Source: Psychroflexus salarius (GTDB lineage: Bacteria > Bacteroidota > Bacteroidia > Flavobacteriales > Flavobacteriaceae). Taken from it: a stretch of DNA of 64,000 bases. Below the pieces are notes generated by a model that was not told where the DNA came from, did no database searches, and saw nothing but the letters and a program-made list of their open reading frames with translations. Below are positions 45,090 through 54,506 of the stretch, in pieces. Every line of letters begins with the position of its first letter. Position 1 is the first letter of the stretch. A program made the position numbers and the translations under genes. The stretch spans positions 1 through 64,000 of the forward strand of contig NZ_FQTW01000010.1 in the NCBI RefSeq assembly GCF_900129035.1, given 5' to 3'.

Positions 45090-47885
45090 ATGGACCAATT
45101 TTCTTTTCTAAATGCGGTGCACCCGCAACAAATCGCTGAACTTTACGATCAATATTTAAAATATCCAGATGCTGTTGAGCCGAGTTGGAGAGCATTTTTT
45201 CAAGGTTTTGATTTTGGGAAAAGCGACTCAAATGAAGTTCAAGAAGTTACATTAAGAGATGCTGAAACCAATGAAAAAACTCAGGTAAAAATTCCTGACA
45301 ATGTTCAGAAAGAGTTTCAAGTCATTAATTTAATTGATGGTTATCGTCATCGCGGACATTTATTTACGAAGACCAATCCCGTTAGAGAAAGACGCGATTA
45401 TCAACCAAAATTAACGCTTGAAAATTTCGGCTTATCTAAAGACGATTTAGATACTGAATTTGAAGCAGGTGAAGTTATTGGCATTGGTAAAGCTAAGCTA
45501 AAGCAAATCATAGATTTTTTAGAAAATGTTTTTTGCGACTCGATTGGTGTAGAATATGCCTACATTAGAAAGCCAGAAGAGATAGACTGGATTCAACATA
45601 AAATTTACGCCAATCAAAATCAACCTAAATATTCTACTGAGCAGAAGAAAAATATTTTAAAAAAGCTTAACGAAGCAGTTGTTTTTGAAAGCTTCTTACA
45701 CAAAAACTTTGTGGGTCAAAAGCGCTTCTCACTTGAAGGTAATGAAACTTTAATTCCTGCACTTGACGCTTTAATAGAAGGCGCAGCAAACCAAGGTGTA
45801 GAAGAATTTGTCATGGGCATGGCTCATCGTGGCCGTTTAAACACGCTCGCAAATATTTTTGGCAAAAGTCCAAAAGACATTTATAATGAATTTCAAGGAA
45901 AAGATTACGAAGTTGATGGCTTTGATGGTGATGTAAAATACCATTTAGGTTGGACATCAAAACGTAAAACCGATTCTGGTAAAGAAATTAATTTAAACAT
46001 CGCGCCCAATCCTTCGCATCTTGAAACAGTAGGTGCTGTTGTTCAAGGAATTGCCCGAGCAAAACAAGACGACCACCATTTAGGTGAAGAACAAAAAGTT
46101 TTACCAATTGTTGTGCATGGTGATGCCGCAATTTCTGCGCAAGGCATTGCCTATGAAATTGTACAAATGGCACAACTTGATGGTTACAAAACTGGCGGAA
46201 CTATTCATATTGTAGTGAATAATCAAATTGGTTTTACCACAAACTATACTGACGGTCGCTCATCTACCTATTGTACTGATGTCGGAAAAGTTACTTTATC
46301 CCCTGTATTACATGTTAATGCTGATGATGCTGAAGCCGTAGTTCATGCTATGGATTTTGCATTAGCTTACCGGATGAAATTTGGCCGAGATGTTTTTATT
46401 GACTTATTAGGCTACAGAAAATATGGCCATAATGAAGGTGACGAACCTCGTTTTACACAGCCTAAACTATATAAAGCTATAGGAAAACACGATAATCCAC
46501 GTGATATATACGCCAAACAATTATTAGACACTAATATAATTGACCAATCCTATTTAGACAAAATAGAAAACAACTATAAATCTAAATTAGAAGAAGACTA
46601 CGAGACTTCTAAAAAAGAAGAAAATAGTGTTGTAACTAAAATACTTCAAGAAGAATGGGATGGCTTTGAAAATGGCGATAAAAAAGACATGCTAGAAGGA
46701 ATTGATACAACATTTAATTTAAAGGAACTTGACCAATTAGCCGAAAAATTAACTAGCTTACCGAAAGATAAAAAATTTCTACGCAAAGTAGATCGCTTGA
46801 TTAAGTCACGTCACAAAATGTATTTTGAAGACAATAAACTTGATTGGGCAATGGGCGAATTATTAGCTTATGCTACTCTACTCAAAGAAAATCATGATGT
46901 TAGAATTACCGGTCAGGATGTTGAGCGTGGTACATTTTCTCACCGTCATGCCGTTATTAAAGTTGAAGAAAGTGAAGAAGAATATGTACCTCACAACCAC
47001 TTAGATAAAGATGCAGCAAATTTTTATATTTATAATTCACTTTTATCTGAATATGCGGTTGTCGGTTTTGATTATGGTTATGCCATGGCAAGTCCGCAAA
47101 CTTTAACTATTTGGGAAGCACAATTTGGTGACTTTAGTAATGGTGCTCAAATTATGATTGACCAATACATTTCAGCCGCTGAAGATAAATGGAAAACCCA
47201 AAACGGACTCGTGATGTTATTACCTCATGGCTATGAAGGCCAAGGTTCTGAACATTCATCTGGACGTATGGAACGCTACCTTCAACTATGTGCTAAAGAC
47301 AATATGTATATTGCCAACTGCACAACTCCAGCCAATTTTTATCATTTGTTAAGAAGACAAATGAAACTGAAATTCAGAAAACCCTTAATCGTCTTTACAC
47401 CAAAAAGTTTATTACGTCACCCAAAGGTCAATTCAACTAAAGAAGAGTTAGCAGAAGGGAAATTTCAACCAATAATAGATGATACAGAAGTGAAGGCAAA
47501 AGATGTAACTTCAGTTGTGTTAAGCTCAGGTAAATTTTACTACGACTTATTAAAACACCGAGAAGAAAACAACATTAAACATGTGGCATTAATTCGTTTA
47601 GAACAACTTTTCCCACTTCCACAAGAAGAAATCGAATCAATTTTAAAGAAATATAATAAAGCAAACGACATTGTTTGGGCACAAGAAGAACCAAGAAACA
47701 TGGGTGCTTATAGTCACTTATTGCTTCAATACCCAAAAGCGAGAGAATTTAGAGTTTGCAGTAGACGTTTTTATAGTTCACCAGCAGCTGGTAGCCCAGC
47801 TAGATCAAAAACACGTCACCAAGAAGTTATCGATTATGTGTTTGATGCTTCAAAAGACAATTGTATATTAGATTATAAAAATTAA
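45090..47885 (+). CDS. odhA: 2-oxoglutarate dehydrogenase E1 component
   Basis: The 931-aa homodimeric ThDP enzyme decarboxylates 2-oxoglutarate in the TCA cycle. It has the N-terminal E1o signature SFLNAVHPQQIAELYDQYL, ThDP motif VHGDAAISAQGI...NNQIGFTT, DLLGYRKYGHNEGDEP, and the C-terminal QEEPRNMGAYS and SPAAGS..HQ. Length and order match SucA. The odhB gene starts 26 bp later, so the two are one operon. Confidence 0.97.
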   Translation: MDQFSFLNAVHPQQIAELYDQYLKYPDAVEPSWRAFFQGFDFGKSDSNEVQEVTLRDAETNEKTQVKIPDNVQKEFQVINLIDGYRHRGHLFTKTNPVRERRDYQPKLTLENFGLSKDDLDTEFEAGEVIGIGKAKLKQIIDFLENVFCDSIGVEYAYIRKPEEIDWIQHKIYANQNQPKYSTEQKKNILKKLNEAVVFESFLHKNFVGQKRFSLEGNETLIPALDALIEGAANQGVEEFVMGMAHRGRLNTLANIFGKSPKDIYNEFQGKDYEVDGFDGDVKYHLGWTSKRKTDSGKEINLNIAPNPSHLETVGAVVQGIARAKQDDHHLGEEQKVLPIVVHGDAAISAQGIAYEIVQMAQLDGYKTGGTIHIVVNNQIGFTTNYTDGRSSTYCTDVGKVTLSPVLHVNADDAEAVVHAMDFALAYRMKFGRDVFIDLLGYRKYGHNEGDEPRFTQPKLYKAIGKHDNPRDIYAKQLLDTNIIDQSYLDKIENNYKSKLEEDYETSKKEENSVVTKILQEEWDGFENGDKKDMLEGIDTTFNLKELDQLAEKLTSLPKDKKFLRKVDRLIKSRHKMYFEDNKLDWAMGELLAYATLLKENHDVRITGQDVERGTFSHRHAVIKVEESEEEYVPHNHLDKDAANFYIYNSLLSEYAVVGFDYGYAMASPQTLTIWEAQFGDFSNGAQIMIDQYISAAEDKWKTQNGLVMLLPHGYEGQGSEHSSGRMERYLQLCAKDNMYIANCTTPANFYHLLRRQMKLKFRKPLIVFTPKSLLRHPKVNSTKEELAEGKFQPIIDDTEVKAKDVTSVVLSSGKFYYDLLKHREENNIKHVALIRLEQLFPLPQEEIESILKKYNKANDIVWAQEEPRNMGAYSHLLLQYPKAREFRVCSRRFYSSPAAGSPARSKTRHQEVIDYVFDASKDNCILDYKN

Positions 47886-47911
47886 TAATAAGATTACGAA
47901 ATATTTAGATT

Positions 47912-49174
47912 ATGGCTTTAGAAATGAAAGTCCCTTCACCGGGCGAGTCAATTAGCGAAGTTGAAATCGCAGAATGGTTAGTCCAGGATGGCGACTACGT
48001 TGAAAAAGATCAAGCAGTTGCTGAAGTAGATTCAGATAAAGCAACTTTAGAATTACCAGCTGAAGCAAGCGGTGTAATAACCTTAAAGGCTGAAGAAGGC
48101 GATGTCGTTGAAGTTGGCGAAGTAGTTTGCCTTATCGACACCGAAGCCCAAAAACCTGATAGTGACGACAGTGCTTCAGATAAAACTTCAGACAACAAAG
48201 CATCTGAACAAAAAACTGATAAACAAGAAAAGGCAAGCAACACTTCTACTGAAGACAATTCAAAAAAAGAAGATAGCCAAGAAAAAACTTACGCATCTGG
48301 AAGTCCTTCACCTGCAGCTAAGAAAACTTTAGCTGAAAAAGATATCGATCCAAAAGATGTTAAAGGAACAGGCCGTGATGGAAGAATCACTAAAGAAGAC
48401 GCCATGAAAGCTGAAGGTAAACCATCTATGGGAACACCTGGAAATGGCTCAAGAGCTGAAAGCCGAAGTAAATTATCGATGTTAAGGCGTAAAGTGGCCG
48501 AGCGTTTAGTAAGTGCTAAAAATGAAACAGCCATGTTAACAACCTTTAATGAGGTTGACATGAAACCAATTTTTGACTTACGTGCTCAATATAAAGAAGA
48601 CTTTAAAGCAAAACATGGTGTTAGCCTTGGCTTTATGTCATTTTTTACTTTAGCCGTTGTGCGAGCTTTAGACCAATTCCCTTCCGTAAACAGCATGATT
48701 GATGGCAAAGAAATGATCACCTATGATTATAAAGACGTAAGTATTGCCGTTTCAGGCCCAAAAGGTTTAATGGTGCCTGTGATTAGAAATGCAGAAAACC
48801 TTAGCTTTAGAGGTGTTGAACAAGAAGTAAAACGCTTAGCGACCCGCGCAAGAGATGGTAAAATAACCGTTGACGAAATGACTGGCGGTACGTTTACCAT
48901 TTCAAACGGTGGTGTATTTGGTTCTATGCTTTCAACACCAATTATTAACCCACCGCAAAGTGGAATTTTAGGTATGCACAACATCATTGAACGTCCAGTG
49001 GCTATTGATGGTGAAGTGGTTATTAGACCTATGATGTATGTCGCCTTATCTTACGATCACCGAATAATTGATGGGCGTGAATCAGTTGGTTTCTTAGTCG
49101 CCATAAAAGAAGCGCTTGAAGACCCAAGCAATTTATTGATGTATGGCGACATCAAAAAAGCACTTGAACTTTAA
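47912..49174 (+). CDS. odhB: 2-oxoglutarate dehydrogenase E2, dihydrolipoamide succinyltransferase
   Basis: The 420-aa E2 has one lipoyl domain (lipoylated Lys43 in [13 protein letters not shown]), an acidic Ser/Lys-rich linker, a subunit-binding domain (about 130-165, [14 protein letters not shown]) and the succinyltransferase core ending DHRIIDGRE. Its context differs from PdhC in the lipoyl motif (EVDSDKAT, not EIETDKAT), as expected for OGDH. A terminator follows. Confidence 0.97.
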   Translation: MALEMKVPSPGESISEVEIAEWLVQDGDYVEKDQAVAEVDSDKATLELPAEASGVITLKAEEGDVVEVGEVVCLIDTEAQKPDSDDSASDKTSDNKASEQKTDKQEKASNTSTEDNSKKEDSQEKTYASGSPSPAAKKTLAEKDIDPKDVKGTGRDGRITKEDAMKAEGKPSMGTPGNGSRAESRSKLSMLRRKVAERLVSAKNETAMLTTFNEVDMKPIFDLRAQYKEDFKAKHGVSLGFMSFFTLAVVRALDQFPSVNSMIDGKEMITYDYKDVSIAVSGPKGLMVPVIRNAENLSFRGVEQEVKRLATRARDGKITVDEMTGGTFTISNGGVFGSMLSTPIINPPQSGILGMHNIIERPVAIDGEVVIRPMMYVALSYDHRIIDGRESVGFLVAIKEALEDPSNLLMYGDIKKALEL

Positions 49175-49196
49175 ATAAATTCTAATCTTATTAATC

Positions 49197-49229
49197 AAAA
49201 GCTGTTAATTAACTTTAGCAGCTTTTTTT
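49197..49229 (+). terminator. Terminator of odhAB
   Basis: AAAAGCTG-TTAA pairs with TTAG-CAGCTTTT (one G-U pair) and runs into TTTTTTT. Confidence 0.85.
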
Positions 49230-49290
49230 ATGAATTTTTATAAACTTAAGCTAATTTAAAATAAGTAATTTAGTTCAATAATTTAGTATT

Positions 49291-50589
49291 TTGACTCAAG
49301 AACATATCGTTATAATAGGAAATGGCATCGCTGGCGTAACTGCCGCAAGACATATTAGAAAATTGTCTGATAAAAAAGTGACCATCATCTCTTCTGAAAG
49401 TGAGTACTTTTTTTCAAGAACAGCCTTAATGTATGTTTATATGGGTCATATGAAGTGGCAACACTTAAAACCTTATGAAGATCATTTTTGGAGAAAAAAC
49501 AACTTCAACTTAGTGCAAGACCACGTCATTGATATCTTTCCAGAGCAGCATCAAATAGAACTTCGGTCAAAACGCAAGATACACTTTGATCAATTAATAA
49601 TTGCTACAGGTTCGAAACCCAACAAATTCGGTTGGCCTGGCGAAAATGCAAACGGTGTTCAAGGTTTATACTCTAAGCAAGATTTAGAATTACTTGAAAA
49701 AAATGCACCTGATAATAAAACTTGCCGACGTGCAGTGATCGTTGGTGGCGGACTCATTGGAGTTGAACTTGCCGAAATGCTTCACACAAGAAAAATTCCT
49801 GTAACATTTTTAGTGCGTGAGTCAAACTTCTGGAACAATGTCTTACCAGATGAAGAAGCCAAAATGCTTAATAAACACATTAAATCTCATGGCATAGACT
49901 TACGCTTAAATACCAATTTAGAAAAAATTTTAGTTGATGAAAATAACCGTGTTTACGCTGTAAAAGTAAAAGAATCCGACGAAATTATTAATTGTGACCT
50001 TGTGGGTTTAACCGCTGGCGTTTCTCCTAATATTGAGTTTGTTAAAGATTCTAAGATAGAAACCAACCGTGGAATTTTAGTTAATAGATATTTACAAACT
50101 AATTATAAACACATTTATGCCATTGGTGATTGTGCAGAACAACGTGAAAATATTGGCTATCGAAAACCTATTGAAGCTGTATGGTACACTGGCAGAATGA
50201 TGGGTGAAACTGTTGCTCAGACAATTTGTGGAAAACCAATGCACTATAATCCAGGCCATTGGTTTAATTCGGCTAAGTTTTTTGATATTGAATACCAAAC
50301 TTATGGTTGGGTCTTTAATCAACCTAAAGAAGGTCATGAACATTTTTTTTGGAAGCATCCAGAAAAAGATATTTGTATTCATATTAACTACGAAAAAAGA
50401 AGCCGAAAATTTATTGGGTTTAACACATTTGGAATAAGAATGCGGCATGTGTTTTTTAACCAATGTTTAGACGCTTCAGCTACCGTTGATGACGTAGTTA
50501 AACATCTTCATTTAGCTAATTTTGACCCAGAGCTTTATAAAACCTACGAAAAATCGATTCAGCAAGCTTTTAAAACACAACAAATATGA
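49291..50589 (+). CDS. FAD-dependent NAD(P)H oxidoreductase (TTG start)
   Basis: The 432-aa flavoprotein of the NirB/rubredoxin-reductase branch has an FAD Rossmann motif at the very N-terminus (IVIIGNGIAGVTAARHI), ATGSKP, a second NAD(P) motif (VIVGGGLIGVELAEML) and the FAD-binding YAIGDCAE. No CxxC active-site disulfide is visible, so it passes electrons to a partner. The TTG at 49291 must be the start because the Rossmann strand follows at once. It overlaps the downstream 4Fe-4S protein by 4 bp, so the two probably form one electron-transfer unit. Confidence 0.88.
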   Translation: MTQEHIVIIGNGIAGVTAARHIRKLSDKKVTIISSESEYFFSRTALMYVYMGHMKWQHLKPYEDHFWRKNNFNLVQDHVIDIFPEQHQIELRSKRKIHFDQLIIATGSKPNKFGWPGENANGVQGLYSKQDLELLEKNAPDNKTCRRAVIVGGGLIGVELAEMLHTRKIPVTFLVRESNFWNNVLPDEEAKMLNKHIKSHGIDLRLNTNLEKILVDENNRVYAVKVKESDEIINCDLVGLTAGVSPNIEFVKDSKIETNRGILVNRYLQTNYKHIYAIGDCAEQRENIGYRKPIEAVWYTGRMMGETVAQTICGKPMHYNPGHWFNSAKFFDIEYQTYGWVFNQPKEGHEHFFWKHPEKDICIHINYEKRSRKFIGFNTFGIRMRHVFFNQCLDASATVDDVVKHLHLANFDPELYKTYEKSIQQAFKTQQI

Positions 50590-52175
50590 GTACTAGTGCA
50601 AATATTTCAGCTACTGCTTCAGCAGACAATTTAAACGCTCAGCAAAAAATAGCCTTGTTTATTGGCTTTTCAGGTCTTTTTATTTTGGTATTAGCTGTAT
50701 TTAAAATTGTTGTCGTTAATCAATTAGTCGCCTTACTTTCGTCGCTAATTTTTATAAGTATTGGTATTATTTGGTATGCCAAATCAACCTATAAAGGTCA
50801 ATCGCCAGGTGTAAAGAACAATTTTATTTACGTCAGCAATTTAACAAACCGTGGTTTTTGGGCATATTTATTGGGCTTAAGTTTAACCGGATTTTATATT
50901 ATACTCTATTTTTATCCTGAAATTTTAGGACTTGTTAAAAACGGACAAAACACAAGACTTATCGCTTTATTTGATCCTTTAAGCCGTGTGTTAAGTGGTA
51001 ATCCGGCTAGCCAATGGTTTGTATATGGCACACTTTACACCATTGCTATTTTAACTTTTGGAATTAAAGCTTTGCTTAAATATCGTCATAATTCTTATCA
51101 AAAAGTAAGAACTCTTTCGGTGATATTTTTTCAGTTGAGTTTTGCCTTTATAATTCCTGAGCTAATGGCAAGACTTAATACCAATAACTTCAGTTTACCC
51201 TATTATGATTTGAAAAATATTTGGCCTTTAAACTATTATAACTTTGAGCAATATCGGGTTGATCAATTTATAAATGCAGGCTCAATTGGTCTTGCTTTAC
51301 TTATTTTCGGAATCATTTCAATCTTTATTATCACGCCAATTTTAACCTTCAAATACGGCAAACGTTGGTATTGCTCTTGGGTTTGCGGTTGTGGTGGTCT
51401 GGCTGAAACAGCAGGTGATTCTTTTCGGCATTTAAGCAATAAGTCAATCAATGCGTGGCGTTTTGAGCGCTGGCTCATACACTTAGTTACCGTATTTATT
51501 ACGCTTGCGACAATTGCTGTAGTCTACTCCTATTTAGGAGATGATTCCTCTAAATATTGGTTAACCCGATCTACATTTTTAATCGCTGTGATGAGTATTT
51601 TAAGTCTCGTTTTTGCTTTAATCATGATTTTTAAGCGAAACGCTTTACAAAAAGATGCCATATATGCTGCAATTGCTTTTTTTATAATCATCGGCTCATT
51701 AATAAGCATGCATTTTATTGATGGCTACCAACAGCAATTGTTTTTATTTGAAGCTGAAACATTGAGAAGTAGTTATGGTTTTTTAATCGGAAGTATTTTT
51801 TCTGGTGTTATTGGGACTGGTTTTTATCCTATTTTCGGTAATCGGGTTTGGTGTCGTTTCGGATGCCCAATGGCTGCAATTTTAGGACTACAACAGCGAT
51901 TATTTTCTAAATTTAGAATCACAACTAATGGTGGGCAATGTATTTCTTGTGGCAATTGTTCTACTTACTGTGAAATGGGTATCGACGTTAGGGCTTATGC
52001 TCAAAAAGGAGAAAACATTGTCAGGTCATCTTGTGTAGGCTGTGGCATCTGTGCTAATGTATGTCCAAGAGGTGTTTTAAAGCTTGAAAATGATAATTTA
52101 GATCATCGCATTAATTCAGAAGACATCTTGTTAGGCAATGATGTAGATTTAAAAGACTTTCTAAAAAAATCTTAA
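50586..52175 (+). CDS. Membrane 4Fe-4S protein (NapH/NosR-like)
   Basis: The 529-aa protein has about 9-10 membrane segments, two partial cysteine motifs in the membrane part (YCSWVCGCGG near 260; WCRFGCPMAA near 422), and a C-terminal pair of 4Fe-4S clusters: CISCGNCSTYC and CVGCGICANVCPRG. This layout fits the NapH/NosR/CcoG group that carries electrons across or along the inner membrane. ATGA overlap with the flavoprotein suggests NAD(P)H to flavin to FeS transfer. The terminal acceptor is not in the window. Confidence 0.85.
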   Translation: MSTSANISATASADNLNAQQKIALFIGFSGLFILVLAVFKIVVVNQLVALLSSLIFISIGIIWYAKSTYKGQSPGVKNNFIYVSNLTNRGFWAYLLGLSLTGFYIILYFYPEILGLVKNGQNTRLIALFDPLSRVLSGNPASQWFVYGTLYTIAILTFGIKALLKYRHNSYQKVRTLSVIFFQLSFAFIIPELMARLNTNNFSLPYYDLKNIWPLNYYNFEQYRVDQFINAGSIGLALLIFGIISIFIITPILTFKYGKRWYCSWVCGCGGLAETAGDSFRHLSNKSINAWRFERWLIHLVTVFITLATIAVVYSYLGDDSSKYWLTRSTFLIAVMSILSLVFALIMIFKRNALQKDAIYAAIAFFIIIGSLISMHFIDGYQQQLFLFEAETLRSSYGFLIGSIFSGVIGTGFYPIFGNRVWCRFGCPMAAILGLQQRLFSKFRITTNGGQCISCGNCSTYCEMGIDVRAYAQKGENIVRSSCVGCGICANVCPRGVLKLENDNLDHRINSEDILLGNDVDLKDFLKKS

Positions 52176-52963
52176 ACTGTACCTAAGACATATAGTTGCT
52201 CTAAAGTTGGTGATTTACTTCCACCTTCAGGTTCAAGTGTTACACCAAAAGCTTCAGTTTCTGGTAGATTGCTGATTTCAAAAATTTTATCTTGATCGCT
52301 ATTAAACTGATCTAAAACAGCAATACTTGTTGGTGTTAACGGATCAAGTTTTAAAGACCAAACTTGGTAAACCATGCCTTTTGGTGGTTTAGGTAAACCC
52401 GCTAAATCGAGATAAACCTTGTTGTTTTTTTTATCTAAAAAAGCTTTTGCATAAGCATCTGGAGCAACTGGCTCGTTTCCAGGCAAACTATAAGCGGTAA
52501 CATCTTTATCTCTTACAACTTCTAAAGTTGACTCATAATTAGCAATGACGCGCTCTTTTTGATTAAGCTGTTCTTCTAAAGTATCAAGATTAGCATTACT
52601 TACTTGAACTTCAGTTTCAAGGTTAGAATTAAGGTTGAAAAGCCACAAAATGCCACCTAAAAGTAACAAACTAGCAGCCCAACCTATGACGCCGAAAACT
52701 GAAAGTGAGCGAGAGGTCCTAGGTGCTTCATCAACTTCAGTTGAACCTATTGCTTTTAAAACAGATGATTTTAACTGTGGAGAAGCTGCTGGTGATATTT
52801 CAGTTGAAAGTTCCATCAAAATTAATTCAATATCTTCAACTTCAACTCTAATTTCAGGATACTTATTAATCAAACTAGAAATCTGTTCATTTTCATGTTT
52901 ATCTAAAACACCATAAACATAAAGTTCTAATAATCCAGATGTAATGTAGTCTTGTGGTTTCAT
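52172..52963 (-). CDS. Anti-sigma factor (RskA-type)
   Basis: The 263-aa protein has an N-terminal zinc-less anti-sigma domain (about 1-75: LLELYVYGVLDKHENEQI), one membrane helix (about 92-110), a periplasmic coiled coil (113-147), and the C-terminal RskA domain (GLPKPPKGMVYQVWSL..., FGVTLEPEGGSKSPT). It should hold the ECF sigma factor encoded 6 bp upstream at the membrane until regulated proteolysis. Its 3' end overlaps that of the 4Fe-4S gene by 4 bp, tail to tail. Confidence 0.9.
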   Translation of the reverse strand: MKPQDYITSGLLELYVYGVLDKHENEQISSLINKYPEIRVEVEDIELILMELSTEISPAASPQLKSSVLKAIGSTEVDEAPRTSRSLSVFGVIGWAASLLLLGGILWLFNLNSNLETEVQVSNANLDTLEEQLNQKERVIANYESTLEVVRDKDVTAYSLPGNEPVAPDAYAKAFLDKKNNKVYLDLAGLPKPPKGMVYQVWSLKLDPLTPTSIAVLDQFNSDQDKIFEISNLPETEAFGVTLEPEGGSKSPTLEQLYVLGTV

Positions 52964-52969
52964 AGCTAA

Positions 52970-53500
52970 TTAGTCTTCTAATGAAGTTCGTAAAGTATTT
53001 AAGCAAGCTCTGTTTCTTGACTTGACAGTTCCTAAAGGAATGTCTAAACTTTCTGAAGTTTCTTTCTGTGAAAAACCTTGGAAGTATAATAATTGAATTA
53101 ATTTTATACACATTGGCTTCAACTTTTTGACAAACTTTTTAATCCCGATGCTTTCTGAAGCTTTATCTAAATCAGTATCGTCTTGTAAGAAAAAAGCAAA
53201 GGTTTCAATATCATGATTTTTAGAAGTATTTTTAAAAGCTTTAGACCTTACACGATCAATGGCCGAATTACGGGCAATATTAAGTAACCAAGTAAAGAAA
53301 CGCCCTTTAGATTTATTGTAAGTTTGTGCTTTGTTCCAAACTTTTACAAATACATCTTGCATGACTTCTTCAGCTATATTTTGATCTTTTACTATGGTCA
53401 TAATTACGCCTAAAATATTTTCAGAATAAAGGTCATAAAGCTTAGCAAAGGCTTTTTCATCTTTATTCTGCAATCGTTCAATAAGGAAGTCGGGTTGCAT
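52970..53500 (-). CDS. ECF RNA polymerase sigma factor
   Basis: The 176-aa sigma-70 family ECF factor has region 2 (LYDLYSENIL...AEEVMQDVFVKVW..., RFFTWLLNIARNSAIDRVRSK) and region 4 (CIKLIQLLYFQGFSQKETSESLDIPLGTVKSR). Paired with an RskA-type anti-sigma factor, it likely answers an envelope or redox signal and may autoregulate. A terminator-like hairpin stands in front of it (53554-53584). Confidence 0.93.
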   Translation of the reverse strand: MQPDFLIERLQNKDEKAFAKLYDLYSENILGVIMTIVKDQNIAEEVMQDVFVKVWNKAQTYNKSKGRFFTWLLNIARNSAIDRVRSKAFKNTSKNHDIETFAFFLQDDTDLDKASESIGIKKFVKKLKPMCIKLIQLLYFQGFSQKETSESLDIPLGTVKSRNRACLNTLRTSLED

Positions 53501-53501
53501 T

Positions 53502-53606
53502 TTAGTAATTTTTTTTAAATCTATTAAAAAATATACTAAAGCGCTTCAATTTTAAAAAAAAGTTGCGGCTATTAAAGCCGCAACCCAAAACAACACTATC
53601 ACTCAT
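53502..53606 (-). other. Possible 34-codon leader ORF before the sigma gene
   Basis: An open frame from the ATG at 53606 runs across the hairpin and stops 1 nt before the sigma ATG. It could be a leader peptide, but the length and composition (Phe/Lys-rich at the end) could also arise by chance. Confidence 0.2.
53554..53584 (-). terminator. Terminator-like hairpin upstream of the sigma gene
   Basis: GTTGCGGCT (53562-53570) pairs perfectly with AGCCGCAAC (53576-53584), loop ATTAA. On the minus strand eight T residues follow (53561-53554). It ends no known gene and lies 54 bp before the sigma start, so it may be an attenuator or the end of a short RNA. Confidence 0.6.
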
Positions 53607-53776
53607 AACACTCACGAATAAAACAATTAAAAACAAAAATCAACCTATGAGCCTTGTTGTTTTAAAATTATCAACCAACTTTATTTTATATACGAAAAAA
53701 ATTAGCCTACGGTTTAAATACTCAACAGAACCGCTGTTAAATGAAGTTAAAACCACACAGAAATTATTTAATAGAT

Positions 53777-53784
53777 TAATTTTG
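53777..53784 (+). promoter_or_regulatory. GT operon promoter -7 element TAATTTTG
   Basis: TAATTTTG is a full TAnnTTTG match followed by CACCGC, 24 bp before the ATG at 53808. No -33 TTG at the standard distance. Confidence 0.5.
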
Positions 53785-53807
53785 CACCGCAAATTAGTTA
53801 GAAAAAA

Positions 53808-54506
53808 ATGATTCAAGAGAAGCCTATACGTGTTATTATTCCAGCATTTAATGAAGAAGCTTCTATTGGATTAGTGATTGATGATATACCGAGCGATATC
53901 ACTGAAATTATTGTGGTAAGCAACCGGTCAACAGACCAAACTGAAGCTGTGGCAAAGCAACATGGCGCGACGGTTTTAAACGAACCGAGACGAGGCTACG
54001 GTTACGCCTGTTTAAAAGGCTTAAACTATCTTGAGCGCTTAAATGACTCTACAAGTATTGTTGTTTTTCTAGATGGTGACTATAGTGATTTTCCAGAAGA
54101 AATGCCTCAACTTTTAAAACCAATAGAAACTGGCGACTACGATTTTGTAATTGGCGCTAGAGCTTCATCCTTACGTGAAAAAGGATCTATGACATTTCCA
54201 CAAATATTTGGTAACTGGTTAGCAACTAATCTTATGCGTTTGTTTTATGGTGCTAAGTACACAGATTTAGGACCGTTTAGAGCCATTAAATATGAAAAAC
54301 TCAAGGCTTTAAATATGGAAGATAAAACCTATGGCTGGACAGTCGAAATGCAATTAAAAGCTCTAAAACACAAACTCAAGTATACTGAAGTCAAAGTAAA
54401 TTACCGTAATAGAATAGGCGATTCTAAAGTCTCAGGAACAATTAAAGGCGCTATATTTGCAGGCGTTAAAATAATTGGTTGGATTTTTAAATATGCTATT
54501 AAATAA
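53808..54506 (+). CDS. Glycosyltransferase family 2, DPM1-like
   Basis: The 232-aa soluble GT-A enzyme starts RVIIPAFNEEASIGLVID and has NRSTDQTE and the metal motif FLDGDYSDFP (about residue 88), with TDLGPFRAI near 165. Size and motifs resemble dolichol- or polyprenyl-phosphate mannose/glucose synthases lacking membrane helices. The product could be a polyprenyl-phosphate sugar for the GT-C enzyme two genes downstream. Its 3' end overlaps the next gene by 14 bp. Confidence 0.88.
   Translation: MIQEKPIRVIIPAFNEEASIGLVIDDIPSDITEIIVVSNRSTDQTEAVAKQHGATVLNEPRRGYGYACLKGLNYLERLNDSTSIVVFLDGDYSDFPEEMPQLLKPIETGDYDFVIGARASSLREKGSMTFPQIFGNWLATNLMRLFYGAKYTDLGPFRAIKYEKLKALNMEDKTYGWTVEMQLKALKHKLKYTEVKVNYRNRIGDSKVSGTIKGAIFAGVKIIGWIFKYAIK

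Noticed and set aside
53563-53811. 82-aa plus-strand open frame before the GT operon
   Set aside because: It starts inside the hairpin, contains the GT promoter box, and its composition is that of AT-rich non-coding DNA.
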